This document shows positions 1 through 5,343 of a DNA stretch of 5,362 bases, one piece after another; position 1 is the first letter of the stretch; each line of letters opens with the position of its first letter. Below the pieces are notes generated by a model. The model was not told where the DNA came from. It saw nothing but the letters and a program-made list of their open reading frames with translations, and did not search any database. Origin of the DNA: Lachnospiraceae bacterium (lineage in GTDB: Bacteria > Bacillota > Clostridia > Lachnospirales > Lachnospiraceae); assembly GCA_003447895.1 (NCBI GenBank), contig DLYC01000182.1, positions 1 to 5,362 of the forward strand, written 5' to 3'. A program made the translations under genes and the position numbers.

Positions 1-1580
1 TTGAGCTTGTTGGTGTCATCGCCTACGCCTGCCTTGGAGATTCCCCATCCGTCTGTCTTAACAGAACGCCAGGACTCTGTGAAGTGCATGTAAACGCCGT
101 CTTCGCTTGTGCCGTCATACCAGCGTGCTACGGGGACCATGACTGCCATGTACTTCTCGCCCTCGTCCTTCTGGAGCTTGGTCTCGTTCAGGATAGTCTG
201 GGTCTGGTTGTAGTCATAGTGCATGAAGCCGAGGTCGTTCTCAAGGTATGTGCCGGAGTTCTCTTCGGACTTGTCGATGAATGCCTTGGAGATCAGGCCT
301 TCCTCTACCATTGCATGCATGCGCTCCATAGCCTTGTAGGTATCCGCTTCCTGACGCGCATCGTGCATTGCTCCGTCAGCGCCTACATACAGGTAATCCT
401 GACGGGACTCAAGACCGCGGACGCCGAACAGGGTTCCTGCGAAACGGAACATATCGACGCGGCGCTGGTTGTTGTTATCTTCACGTGTGAACAGACCCTG
501 GACGGAATCTGTGCCGTTGAGTGTCTGAGGGTTGGAGACTACGCAGCGAAGAAGGGCTACGAGCTCGTCTGCATCCCATGCCGCGTTCTGTCCTACGAAC
601 AGGTCGGAACGCTGTGTGCCGTAATATCCGTCATAAGCAGTATCGATGTATGTGCGGAGCATGTTGACTGCTGCTACGCCGTCAAGGCTTCCCGCCTCAT
701 TCATGGTCGCAACGATGTTGCCCGCCGCGTCGTAGTTCTTGGTAACCTTCTCAGCTGCTGTGCCGTCTGCGTTTACAACGTCAACCTCAACAGTGCCGGA
801 TGTGGGCATATAGGGCTCATAAACGGCAGGTGCCAGGGTGCCACTTGCGTCAGCCGTGAACTCGCCTTCGCCGTCCAGAAGCTTCTGAACCCAGTCAACA
901 CGCATCAGAGGCATACGCTCGATATCGTTGACACCGTCGAAGTAAGGGCTGAAGTAGATCGCGCCTGTAGAGGTATTTCCTGTGATGGACAGACGGACGA
1001 TCGGGTTTGCCTCCAGATAAGCCTTGAAATTGGGCATCTGGTCCAGATACTCGGCAATGTTGACAAGGCTTCCCGCCTCGCCGTTCTCTGTCAGGAGCGC
1101 GGCCGTACCGGAAACCATATCTACGTCTGCGAGACGCTCTTTCCAATACTCGAACTCGTCGCTTGCGCCGTTGCCCTGATACTTGTCTTCGAACTCAACA
1201 CCGAGCTGCTTCTCGACTTCCACCCATGTAGGCTTGAGGTCGCCGGCATTGTAGGTTACGCCGTCTGCCAGTGTGATTCCGCTTCCGGCTGTCTCAGCGT
1301 CGAAGCTGAGTCCGGTCTTTGTGCTGTTGTAGCCTGTCGCCATGCGGAGCTTTGTGCCGGGCGCATATTCCAGAGCGCCTGCGGGAGCTGCCGCCTCGGT
1401 TCCTTCCGTGCCCTGTGCCGCGCCGGAATCAGCGGGCTGAGCATCGCTCGATGCCTGAGAGCCGGAGCCGGCAGGGCTGCCGTTCTGCTGCACTTCGATC
1501 TTGGGTCCGCACCCTGCAAGGAGCAGCATGCTCATGACTGTAGCGAGAGTCAGAGCGATAGCAGATCTCATCTTTTTCAT
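1..1580 (-). CDS. Extracellular solute-binding lipoprotein of a CUT1-type ABC sugar transporter (family 1, LipO/YtcQ-like), 3' end missing
   Basis: The reading frame opens with ATG at 1580 and stays open to the window edge, giving 526 codons without a stop, so the C-terminus is missing. An AGGAGGA site lies 7 bases upstream of the ATG. The start MKKMRSAIALTLATVMSMLL is a lipoprotein signal peptide with lipobox L21-A22-G23-C24, so the mature protein should be anchored to the outer face of the membrane through Cys24. Residues 25-70 are a Gly/Ser/Ala/Glu-rich tether. The body has hallmarks of large family 1 binding proteins: YWKERLADVDMVSGT near 145-159, LDQMPNFKAYLEANP near 179-193, RVDWVQKLL at 227-235, and WRSVKTDGWGIS near 504-515. 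Residues about 236-320 look like an extra segment where simpler relatives move directly to the next helix. It is the last gene visible in the leftward operon, behind two matching permeases. The ligand cannot be read from the sequence; the pectinesterase neighbour suggests pectic oligosaccharides. The family call is strong and the substrate is inference. Confidence 0.93.
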   Translation of the reverse strand, partial: MKKMRSAIALTLATVMSMLLLAGCGPKIEVQQNGSPAGSGSQASSDAQPADSGAAQGTEGTEAAAPAGALEYAPGTKLRMATGYNSTKTGLSFDAETAGSGITLADGVTYNAGDLKPTWVEVEKQLGVEFEDKYQGNGASDEFEYWKERLADVDMVSGTAALLTENGEAGSLVNIAEYLDQMPNFKAYLEANPIVRLSITGNTSTGAIYFSPYFDGVNDIERMPLMRVDWVQKLLDGEGEFTADASGTLAPAVYEPYMPTSGTVEVDVVNADGTAAEKVTKNYDAAGNIVATMNEAGSLDGVAAVNMLRTYIDTAYDGYYGTQRSDLFVGQNAAWDADELVALLRCVVSNPQTLNGTDSVQGLFTREDNNNQRRVDMFRFAGTLFGVRGLESRQDYLYVGADGAMHDARQEADTYKAMERMHAMVEEGLISKAFIDKSEENSGTYLENDLGFMHYDYNQTQTILNETKLQKDEGEKYMAVMVPVARWYDGTSEDGVYMHFTESWRSVKTDGWGISKAGVGDDTNKL

Positions 1581-1587
1581 TCCTGTA

Positions 1588-1594
1588 TCCTCCT
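1588..1594 (-). promoter_or_regulatory. Ribosome binding site of the solute-binding protein gene
   Basis: Minus-strand AGGAGGA lies 7 bases before the ATG at 1580. It is a near-perfect Shine-Dalgarno match and fixes the start that gives a complete lipoprotein signal peptide. Confidence 0.85.
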
Positions 1595-1609
1595 AAAAAA
1601 TTAAGCATT

Positions 1610-1622
1610 GGCGTTTACCGCC
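1610..1622 (-). other. Small hairpin in the leader of the solute-binding protein gene
   Basis: The arms GGCG and CGCC flank a five-base loop, giving a 4-bp GC stem on the transcript about 16 bases before the AGGAGGA site. A run of six U's lies between this stem and the ribosome binding site but does not follow the stem directly, so it is not a canonical terminator. It is too short to assign a role with confidence. Confidence 0.3.
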
Positions 1623-1628
1623 GTTTTC

Positions 1629-1648
1629 AAAAACTCGCGCGCCGCGCG
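1629..1648 (-). terminator. GC-rich hairpin with short U run between permease and binding-protein genes (possible attenuator)
   Basis: Read on the minus strand, CGCGC-GGC-GCGCG (1648 to 1636) forms a 5-bp all-GC stem with a three-base loop. It is followed after two bases by five T's (1633-1629). Flanking AAAA and TTTT could extend the pairing across a small internal loop. It lies 35 bases past the stop of the second permease gene. The form suits a weak terminator or an mRNA-stabilising hairpin that gives the binding-protein message a different level from the permease message, as often seen in ABC importers. The short stem and short U run make full termination unlikely. Confidence 0.4.
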
Positions 1649-1682
1649 GCTTTTATGAATGCATTTCCCGTTTTGCTGATCA

Positions 1683-2573
1683 TTATTCTTTCACGCCGCC
1701 GACGTTTGTGCCCTTGGCAAAATATTTCTGGATGAAAGGATAAATAATAAGAATCGGTACGATCGAGCATACGATCAGTGCGTAGATCACGGAGTCAGAC
1801 GCGAACGCTTTGTTCCAGCCCGCCATCTGCTCGGGATCCGTGTACTGCTCCAGTCTCAGACGGATGAAAACCTGCAGAGGATGCTCGTTCTGGTTGGAGA
1901 TCATCTGGCGCGCCCAGAAATATCCGTTCCAGCGCGAGATCGCAAAGAACAGTGCAACCGTCGCGATCGTGGACTTACACATGGGGAGATATACCTGTGT
2001 CAGGACCTGAAGCTCTGTAGCGCCGTCAACGATGGCCGCTTCCTCGATCTCCGAAGGGACTCCCTCAAAAGCATTACGCAGCAGGATGATGTTCATGGCC
2101 GCCATACCCATGGCAATGACTACCAGCCACTTGTCATCCTTAATTCCCATGGAATTGAATATATCCTTGGTAGCCAGGTAGTTCAGGTACTGAGGTACGA
2201 TACCTGCGGAGAACCACATGGTGAATACCAGGAAGAAGTTAAAAGTTTTTCTGAACAGCAGCCTCTTCTTGGACAGCGCATAACCGCCCAGGATGGCTAC
2301 AAACATAGCCCAGATCGTGCCGAACAGGGTCAGGAACAATGTGTTGGAATAAGCATTCCAAAACATGTTGTCATTAAACATCAGTTTAAAGGCATCAAAC
2401 TGTATATCCTTGGGGAAGAGTACGATCGAGCCGTATTCAACCGCCGATCTGCCGCTTATGGAAGCGCTGACTGCATAGACAAAAGGATACAGGCAGCAAA
2501 GGGCAAATACCGTAAGCAGGGTGTAGCTGATGACTTTAAAGATCAACTCAGAGAGTTCCAGTCTCCTTTTCAT
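1683..2573 (-). CDS. CUT1 ABC transporter inner-membrane permease, LplC/YtcP type
   Basis: This 296-residue integral membrane protein is one half of the translocation channel of a carbohydrate ABC importer. Hydrophobic segments lie at about 13-35, 76-98, 111-131, 148-166, 200-218 and 262-281, giving the six membrane spans usual for the family. The cytoplasmic EAA loop, which docks the ATPase, is plain: E178-A179-A180, D183-G184-A185 and L196-P197. FSAGIVPQYL near 121-130 and the C-terminal YFAKGTNVGGVKE match the LplC/YtcP branch. An AAGGAGG site lies 4 bases before the ATG at 2573. The gene starts 12 bases after the stop of the LplB-type permease, and the two products should form the heterodimeric channel. 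The length is normal and no defect is seen. In Bacillus subtilis the YtcP branch serves rhamnogalacturonan fragment uptake; the exact substrate here is unknown. Confidence 0.95.
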   Translation of the reverse strand: MKRRLELSELIFKVISYTLLTVFALCCLYPFVYAVSASISGRSAVEYGSIVLFPKDIQFDAFKLMFNDNMFWNAYSNTLFLTLFGTIWAMFVAILGGYALSKKRLLFRKTFNFFLVFTMWFSAGIVPQYLNYLATKDIFNSMGIKDDKWLVVIAMGMAAMNIILLRNAFEGVPSEIEEAAIVDGATELQVLTQVYLPMCKSTIATVALFFAISRWNGYFWARQMISNQNEHPLQVFIRLRLEQYTDPEQMAGWNKAFASDSVIYALIVCSIVPILIIYPFIQKYFAKGTNVGGVKE

Positions 2574-2577
2574 AGCC

Positions 2578-2584
2578 CCTCCTT
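2578..2584 (-). promoter_or_regulatory. Ribosome binding site of the LplC/YtcP-type permease gene
   Basis: Minus-strand AAGGAGG lies 4 bases before the ATG at 2573, within the 12-base gap after the upstream permease gene. The tight spacing supports co-translation from one message. Confidence 0.75.
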
Positions 2585-2585
2585 A

Positions 2586-3641
2586 TTAGTACAGTGATGT
2601 ATTAGATGCCTTACGTGCAATTGTGTTGGCTCCGATAACGAGCAGCATGCCGATGACGTTGTTCATCATTTCCGCAGCCGCCGCTATTCCGATACCCGCT
2701 CCGGTTCCCATACCGTTTCGGTTTGCGAAGGTAGATACAACGTCCGCCGTAACGTATGTGTTGGGATTGTAAAGCAAGAGTACTTTCTCGTAGCCGATGT
2801 TGAGCAGTGAACCGATTCTTGTGATGAGCATGATCACGATCGTAGACAATATGCTGGGAAGGACCACATATCTCATCTGGGCCCACTTGTCCGCGCCATC
2901 GATCTGTGCCGCTTCGTAGCTGGTAGGTGAAATGGCAATGATGGCTGCAAAGAATACAATACTGTCATAGCCCGCGCTCTCCCAGATACCGCTGATCTGG
3001 TAGATGGATCTGAAGAATGCGGGATTATTGAGAAGTCCCGCGTTAGCAACAGTCGGGCTGATCGCGCCGATGTTCGAGAGGAACTGGCTCACAATACCCA
3101 TTCCGGTTGTGAGGGAACCCTGCTTTACAAGCATGGTCACCAGTGATGTCATGACAACGGTGGACATGAACTTAGGCAGATAGGTGAGCACCTGGTATAC
3201 GCTTCTCGCCGCGTTGGAGCGCACCTCGTTGAAAAACAGCGCCAGGATGATCGGCATAGGGAATCCGAAACACAGGCCGTAGAAACTCAGCAGGAACGTG
3301 TTGCGCAGCGCCCTCCAGAAATCAGTGGAAAGGCCATCCCCAGCGAACAGAAGCCGCTTGAAATACGAAAATCCCGAGAAGAACTGCTCGGATACGGGCT
3401 TTACGTTGTCCGCAACCTTGAAGCACCCCAGAAGTTCGTACATCGGAAAATAACGCCAGAACAGGAAGACCAGAAGCATGGGGATCAGCATCAGGTAGAG
3501 GCGCCAGTCTTTGAGGACTGTCTGACCCACATGACGCCAATAATGCTTTTCCACATCATCGCGGACGGCCTGTTCCGGATCTTCCCGATAGGTCCCCGAC
3601 TCTTGGTCGTAGACGAGGAAATCCGCCGCCTTAGCTTTCAT
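2586..3641 (-). CDS. CUT1 ABC transporter inner-membrane permease, LplB/YteP type
   Basis: This 351-residue polytopic protein is the partner permease of the LplC-type subunit. The family core begins near residue 45 with DWRLYLMLIPMLLVFLFWRY, followed by the FPMYELLGCF region. Hydrophobic spans lie at about 47-64, 115-138, 155-172, 218-238, 264-281 and 317-339. The ATPase-docking EAA loop is intact: E243-A244-A245, D248-G249-A250 and L261-P262. The C-terminal stretch NTIARKASNTSLY fits the LplB ending. The first 44 residues (charged, with YDQESGTYREDPEQAVRDDV) are a soluble N-terminal extension longer than the usual short basic tail of this family. The start is well supported: AAGGAGGT sits 5 bases before the ATG at 3641. 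The first 11 bases of the gene overlap the end of the upstream membrane-protein gene, which implies coupled translation. No ATPase gene is present nearby. Confidence 0.95.
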   Translation of the reverse strand: MKAKAADFLVYDQESGTYREDPEQAVRDDVEKHYWRHVGQTVLKDWRLYLMLIPMLLVFLFWRYFPMYELLGCFKVADNVKPVSEQFFSGFSYFKRLLFAGDGLSTDFWRALRNTFLLSFYGLCFGFPMPIILALFFNEVRSNAARSVYQVLTYLPKFMSTVVMTSLVTMLVKQGSLTTGMGIVSQFLSNIGAISPTVANAGLLNNPAFFRSIYQISGIWESAGYDSIVFFAAIIAISPTSYEAAQIDGADKWAQMRYVVLPSILSTIVIMLITRIGSLLNIGYEKVLLLYNPNTYVTADVVSTFANRNGMGTGAGIGIAAAAEMMNNVIGMLLVIGANTIARKASNTSLY

Positions 3642-4221
3642 AATTTACCTCCTTTTCCGTTCCCTCCTTCGCGTTTATGCGGAGCAGGTAATGTATTTGA
3701 TCTTCATAGACCCCGTCCAGCCTACGGGCTATCCAGATGATCACGAATGTAAAGAGCATTGTGAGCGAATCCGTTGTGTAAAAACCCACAATGCCTGCCG
3801 GTTCCGCGCCCAGAAGAAGAGCAATGACTGCCCTTCCGGTCTGCATGAGCAGCAGAACGAGAACGGGATAAAACATCCCCCAGGTCTCTGTCCGGACCTT
3901 TTCCTTGCCGACCTTTTTTAAGACAAATACCGAAAGAAGCGAGAAAAGATTTCCCGCGACATAGATCAGATACTGCGAGGGCGACGCGCCCTGGAAGAAG
4001 CAGAACACGATCCCCGCCAGCGCGGCGTGTATGCCGCCCCACCACCCCCATCTCATATAGACGATCGTGACGATCGCCGCCGCGAGGGATACGGTAAACG
4101 GCTGTCCCGGGAACCAGAATCTTGCCGCCATTATGATAATAAATTCAAAGATTACGAGCATGATCGCGAACAATGTCAGATCGATCGCCCTGTACTGTCG
4201 CCACGTTCTTCGTTTATTCAC
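3631..4221 (-). CDS. Small six-span membrane protein of unknown function, possibly ECF S-component-like, first gene of the transporter operon
   Basis: With a GTG start at 4221 this gene encodes 196 residues beginning MNKRRTWRQY. An AGGAG site lies 4 bases upstream. The open frame continues back to a TTG at 4317, but that start has no ribosome binding site and would add a short AT-coded segment, so GTG is preferred. The basic N-terminus is followed by hydrophobic segments at about 12-33, 42-56, 61-77, 83-101, 115-137 and 148-166. The charged tail ends in TEKEVNYES. The pattern suggests six spans with both ends in the cytoplasm. The WGWWGGIHAALAG turn and the overall size recall S components of energy-coupling-factor importers, but no vitamin-specific motif is seen and I do not recognise the family firmly. 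The stop overlaps the permease start by 11 bases, so it is very likely co-expressed with the ABC importer. A role in the same uptake system is inference. Confidence 0.8.
   Translation of the reverse strand: MNKRRTWRQYRAIDLTLFAIMLVIFEFIIIMAARFWFPGQPFTVSLAAAIVTIVYMRWGWWGGIHAALAGIVFCFFQGASPSQYLIYVAGNLFSLLSVFVLKKVGKEKVRTETWGMFYPVLVLLLMQTGRAVIALLLGAEPAGIVGFYTTDSLTMLFTFVIIWIARRLDGVYEDQIHYLLRINAKEGTEKEVNYES
3647..3654 (-). promoter_or_regulatory. Strong ribosome binding site of the LplB-type permease gene, inside the preceding gene
   Basis: Minus-strand AAGGAGGT is a full Shine-Dalgarno core lying within the last codons of the upstream membrane-protein gene. It is 5 bases from the ATG at 3641. It fixes the long N-terminal form of the permease as the real start. 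Confidence 0.85.
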
Positions 4222-4225
4222 AACT

Positions 4226-4230
4226 CTCCT
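4226..4230 (-). promoter_or_regulatory. Ribosome binding site that selects the GTG start of the membrane-protein gene
   Basis: Minus-strand AGGAG lies 4 bases before the GTG at 4221. The spacing is short but the site is clear, and no comparable site precedes the TTG at 4317. This argues for the 196-residue protein and against a 228-residue version. Confidence 0.65.
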
Positions 4231-4258
4231 GACTGTTTGTTCCCTTTTTGAAAAATTT

Positions 4259-4268
4259 TTTGTACAAA
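4259..4268 (-). promoter_or_regulatory. Palindrome TTTGTACAAA in the leader of the leftward operon (possible operator)
   Basis: TTTGTACAAA is a perfect 10-bp palindrome. It sits about 25-35 bases downstream of the expected start of leftward transcription and before the ribosome binding site. A repressor bound there could block elongation. Short palindromes are common in AT-rich DNA, so this is a candidate only. Confidence 0.3.
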
Positions 4269-4300
4269 TTGAACAAAAAATCACAAAACAAACCATTGAT

Positions 4301-4306
4301 ATTATA
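4301..4306 (-). promoter_or_regulatory. Candidate -10 element of the leftward operon promoter
   Basis: The minus strand reads TATAAT at 4306-4301, an exact match to the housekeeping sigma -10 box. It would start transcription near 4294, about 73 bases before the GTG start. The sequence 17 bases upstream (GTACTT) is a poor -35 match, so the promoter may need an activator or be weak. A 12-bp palindrome fills part of the spacer. Confidence 0.45.
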
Positions 4307-4312
4307 AAGAAA

Positions 4313-4324
4313 TTCAATATTGAA
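4313..4324. promoter_or_regulatory. Perfect 12-bp palindrome TTCAATATTGAA (possible operator)
   Basis: TTCAATATTGAA is identical on both strands and lies directly upstream of the leftward TATAAT box, within the -10/-35 spacer. That is where a repressor would compete with RNA polymerase. No regulator gene is in the window to pair with it, and no second copy was seen in the intergenic region. Confidence 0.35.
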
Positions 4325-4404
4325 AGTACATGGACAGAACGAGGTTATTTATATACAAAACAGACTTTTTTCAACATTCACTTAATTTTTCGTACAATAC
4401 GCCA

Positions 4405-4410
4405 TATAAT
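4405..4410 (+). promoter_or_regulatory. Candidate -10 element of the pectinesterase promoter
   Basis: TATAAT at 4405-4410 is an exact -10 consensus. With a 17-base spacer the -35 position holds TTAATT (4382-4387), which matches only half of TTGACA. Transcription would begin near 4417, about 40 bases before the ATG. It lies in the same 236-base divergent region as the leftward promoter, so joint control of both units is possible. Confidence 0.45.
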
Positions 4411-4438
4411 GAAATTGTTATAAAATCAAGCCCAAAAC

Positions 4439-4443
4439 AGGAG
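4439..4443 (+). promoter_or_regulatory. Ribosome binding site of the pectinesterase gene, unusually far from the start
   Basis: AGGAG at 4439-4443 is the only good Shine-Dalgarno sequence before the gene. It is 14 bases from the first ATG (4458) and 17 from the second (4461), longer than the usual 5-9. The spacer is almost pure A/T. No ATG, GTG or TTG lies closer in frame; an ATC at 4449 is in frame but would be a very rare start. Confidence 0.55.
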
Positions 4444-4457
4444 AAAAAATCAATAAA

Positions 4458-5321
4458 ATGATGAATAAAACCATATTTCTGACCCCGGCAGACGATCTGG
4501 AGGCTGTCATAAACGCCTCAGAACCGGGTGACACGATTCATCTTTCAGAAGGAATCTACAGGACAAAATTTACAATTTTCGTCAATTCTCTCCGGATCCG
4601 GGGCGCCGGTGCGGACAAGACCGTGATCGTCTGGAATGATTACGCGGAAAAGATCCATAAAGACGGGAAAGAATACAACACTTTCCGCACCTACACGCTC
4701 GCCGTCTGCGGGGACCACATCACTATGGAGGACCTCGCGGTCGTCAATGACGCGCTCCACCCCGAGACAAAGGGGCAGGAGGTCGCCCTTACGGTCTACG
4801 CGGATGATTTCCACATGAAAAACTGCCGCCTGACCTCCACGCAGGACACATTGTTCCTGGGCCCTCTCCCCAAAGACCTCATCGAGCGCTACGACGGCTT
4901 TCTGCGCGACCACCTGCGGCGGGACATGCGGTGCCGGCAGTATTTTGACAACTGCCTGATCGAGGGCACCGTGGACTTCATCTTCGGCTGCGGCGAGACG
5001 GTCTTTAGTAACTGCGAACTCCGCTCCCTTGCGGACGCGCGCCGGATCGGCTTTGTGGCCGCCCCGGCCCACCCTCTCAGCGATGAGCACGGCTTTCTCT
5101 TCCGGGACTGCCGCTTCACGGCGGAGGACGGCGTCGACGACGGAAGCATCTTCCTCGCAAGGCCCTGGCGCGACTACGGCCTGTGCCGCTTCGAAAACTG
5201 CACCTACGGCGCCCATATCAGCCCCCTGGGCTTTGACAAGTGGAACGACACGGACCGGGACAAGACGGCTCGCTTTTACGAGACGCCGGCCGTCCCCGGC
5301 CGGGTGAAGTGGGTGAAGTGA
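4458..5321 (+). CDS. Pectinesterase (pectin methylesterase, carbohydrate esterase family 8), predicted cytoplasmic
   Basis: This 287-residue protein has the right-handed beta-helix pectinesterase signatures in order. GIYRTK (32-37) stands for the GxYxE motif, with Lys where Glu is usual. GQEVALTV (106-113) carries Gln107. STQDTLF (127-133) carries Gln129 and the acid Asp130. GTVDFIFG (170-177) carries the nucleophile Asp173. LARPW (233-237) carries Arg235. All residues known to be catalytic in family 8 are thus kept, so the enzyme should hydrolyse galacturonate methyl esters to free acid and methanol. There is no signal peptide or lipobox, which points to action in the cytoplasm on imported oligosaccharides. 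Between QDT and RQYFDNC is a charged stretch of about 29 residues, much longer than in plant enzymes. Translation starts at 4458 or at the adjacent ATG at 4461. It is divergent from the transporter operon across 236 bases. The gene is complete, and visibly more GC-rich than its leader. Confidence 0.93.
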   Translation: MMNKTIFLTPADDLEAVINASEPGDTIHLSEGIYRTKFTIFVNSLRIRGAGADKTVIVWNDYAEKIHKDGKEYNTFRTYTLAVCGDHITMEDLAVVNDALHPETKGQEVALTVYADDFHMKNCRLTSTQDTLFLGPLPKDLIERYDGFLRDHLRRDMRCRQYFDNCLIEGTVDFIFGCGETVFSNCELRSLADARRIGFVAAPAHPLSDEHGFLFRDCRFTAEDGVDDGSIFLARPWRDYGLCRFENCTYGAHISPLGFDKWNDTDRDKTARFYETPAVPGRVKWVK

Positions 5322-5330
5322 GCGGGCGGT

Positions 5331-5343
5331 AGCCGCTGCGGCT
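5331..5343 (+). other. GC-rich hairpin just after the pectinesterase gene
   Basis: AGCCG-CTG-CGGCT forms a 5-bp stem with a three-base loop starting 10 bases after the stop codon. No run of T's follows before the window ends at 5362, so it does not qualify as an intrinsic terminator on what is visible. Confidence 0.25.

Noticed and set aside
84..1604. A 506-codon open frame on the plus strand opposite the binding-protein gene
   Set aside because: The minus strand carries a clear lipoprotein with signal peptide and ribosome binding site. The plus frame starts at a GTG with no ribosome binding site and has a Cys/Val-rich sequence typical of an antisense shadow produced by codon bias.
1616..1630. 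Catabolite-response-like sequence TTGAAAACGGCGG upstream of the binding-protein gene (minus strand)
   Set aside because: The left half matches the cre consensus but the right half misses key positions, and it sits inside the operon gap, not at a promoter.
1601..1630. Possible internal promoter (TTGAAA with CTTAAT on the minus strand)
   Set aside because: The spacer is 19 bases, the -10 match is four of six, and the transcript would begin almost at the ribosome binding site.
1881..2597. A 238-codon plus-strand frame opposite the LplC-type permease
   Set aside because: It lies wholly antisense to a gene with intact family motifs, is not membrane-like or domain-like, and lacks a ribosome binding site.
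4067..4423. A 118-codon plus-strand frame running into the divergent region
   Set aside because: Half of it is antisense to the membrane-protein gene and the rest covers the AT-rich promoter region. No ribosome binding site or recognisable domain was seen.
4545..5216. A 223-codon minus-strand frame opposite the pectinesterase gene
   Set aside because: The plus strand holds all family 8 motifs; the minus frame is an Ala/Val/Arg-rich by-product of high GC.
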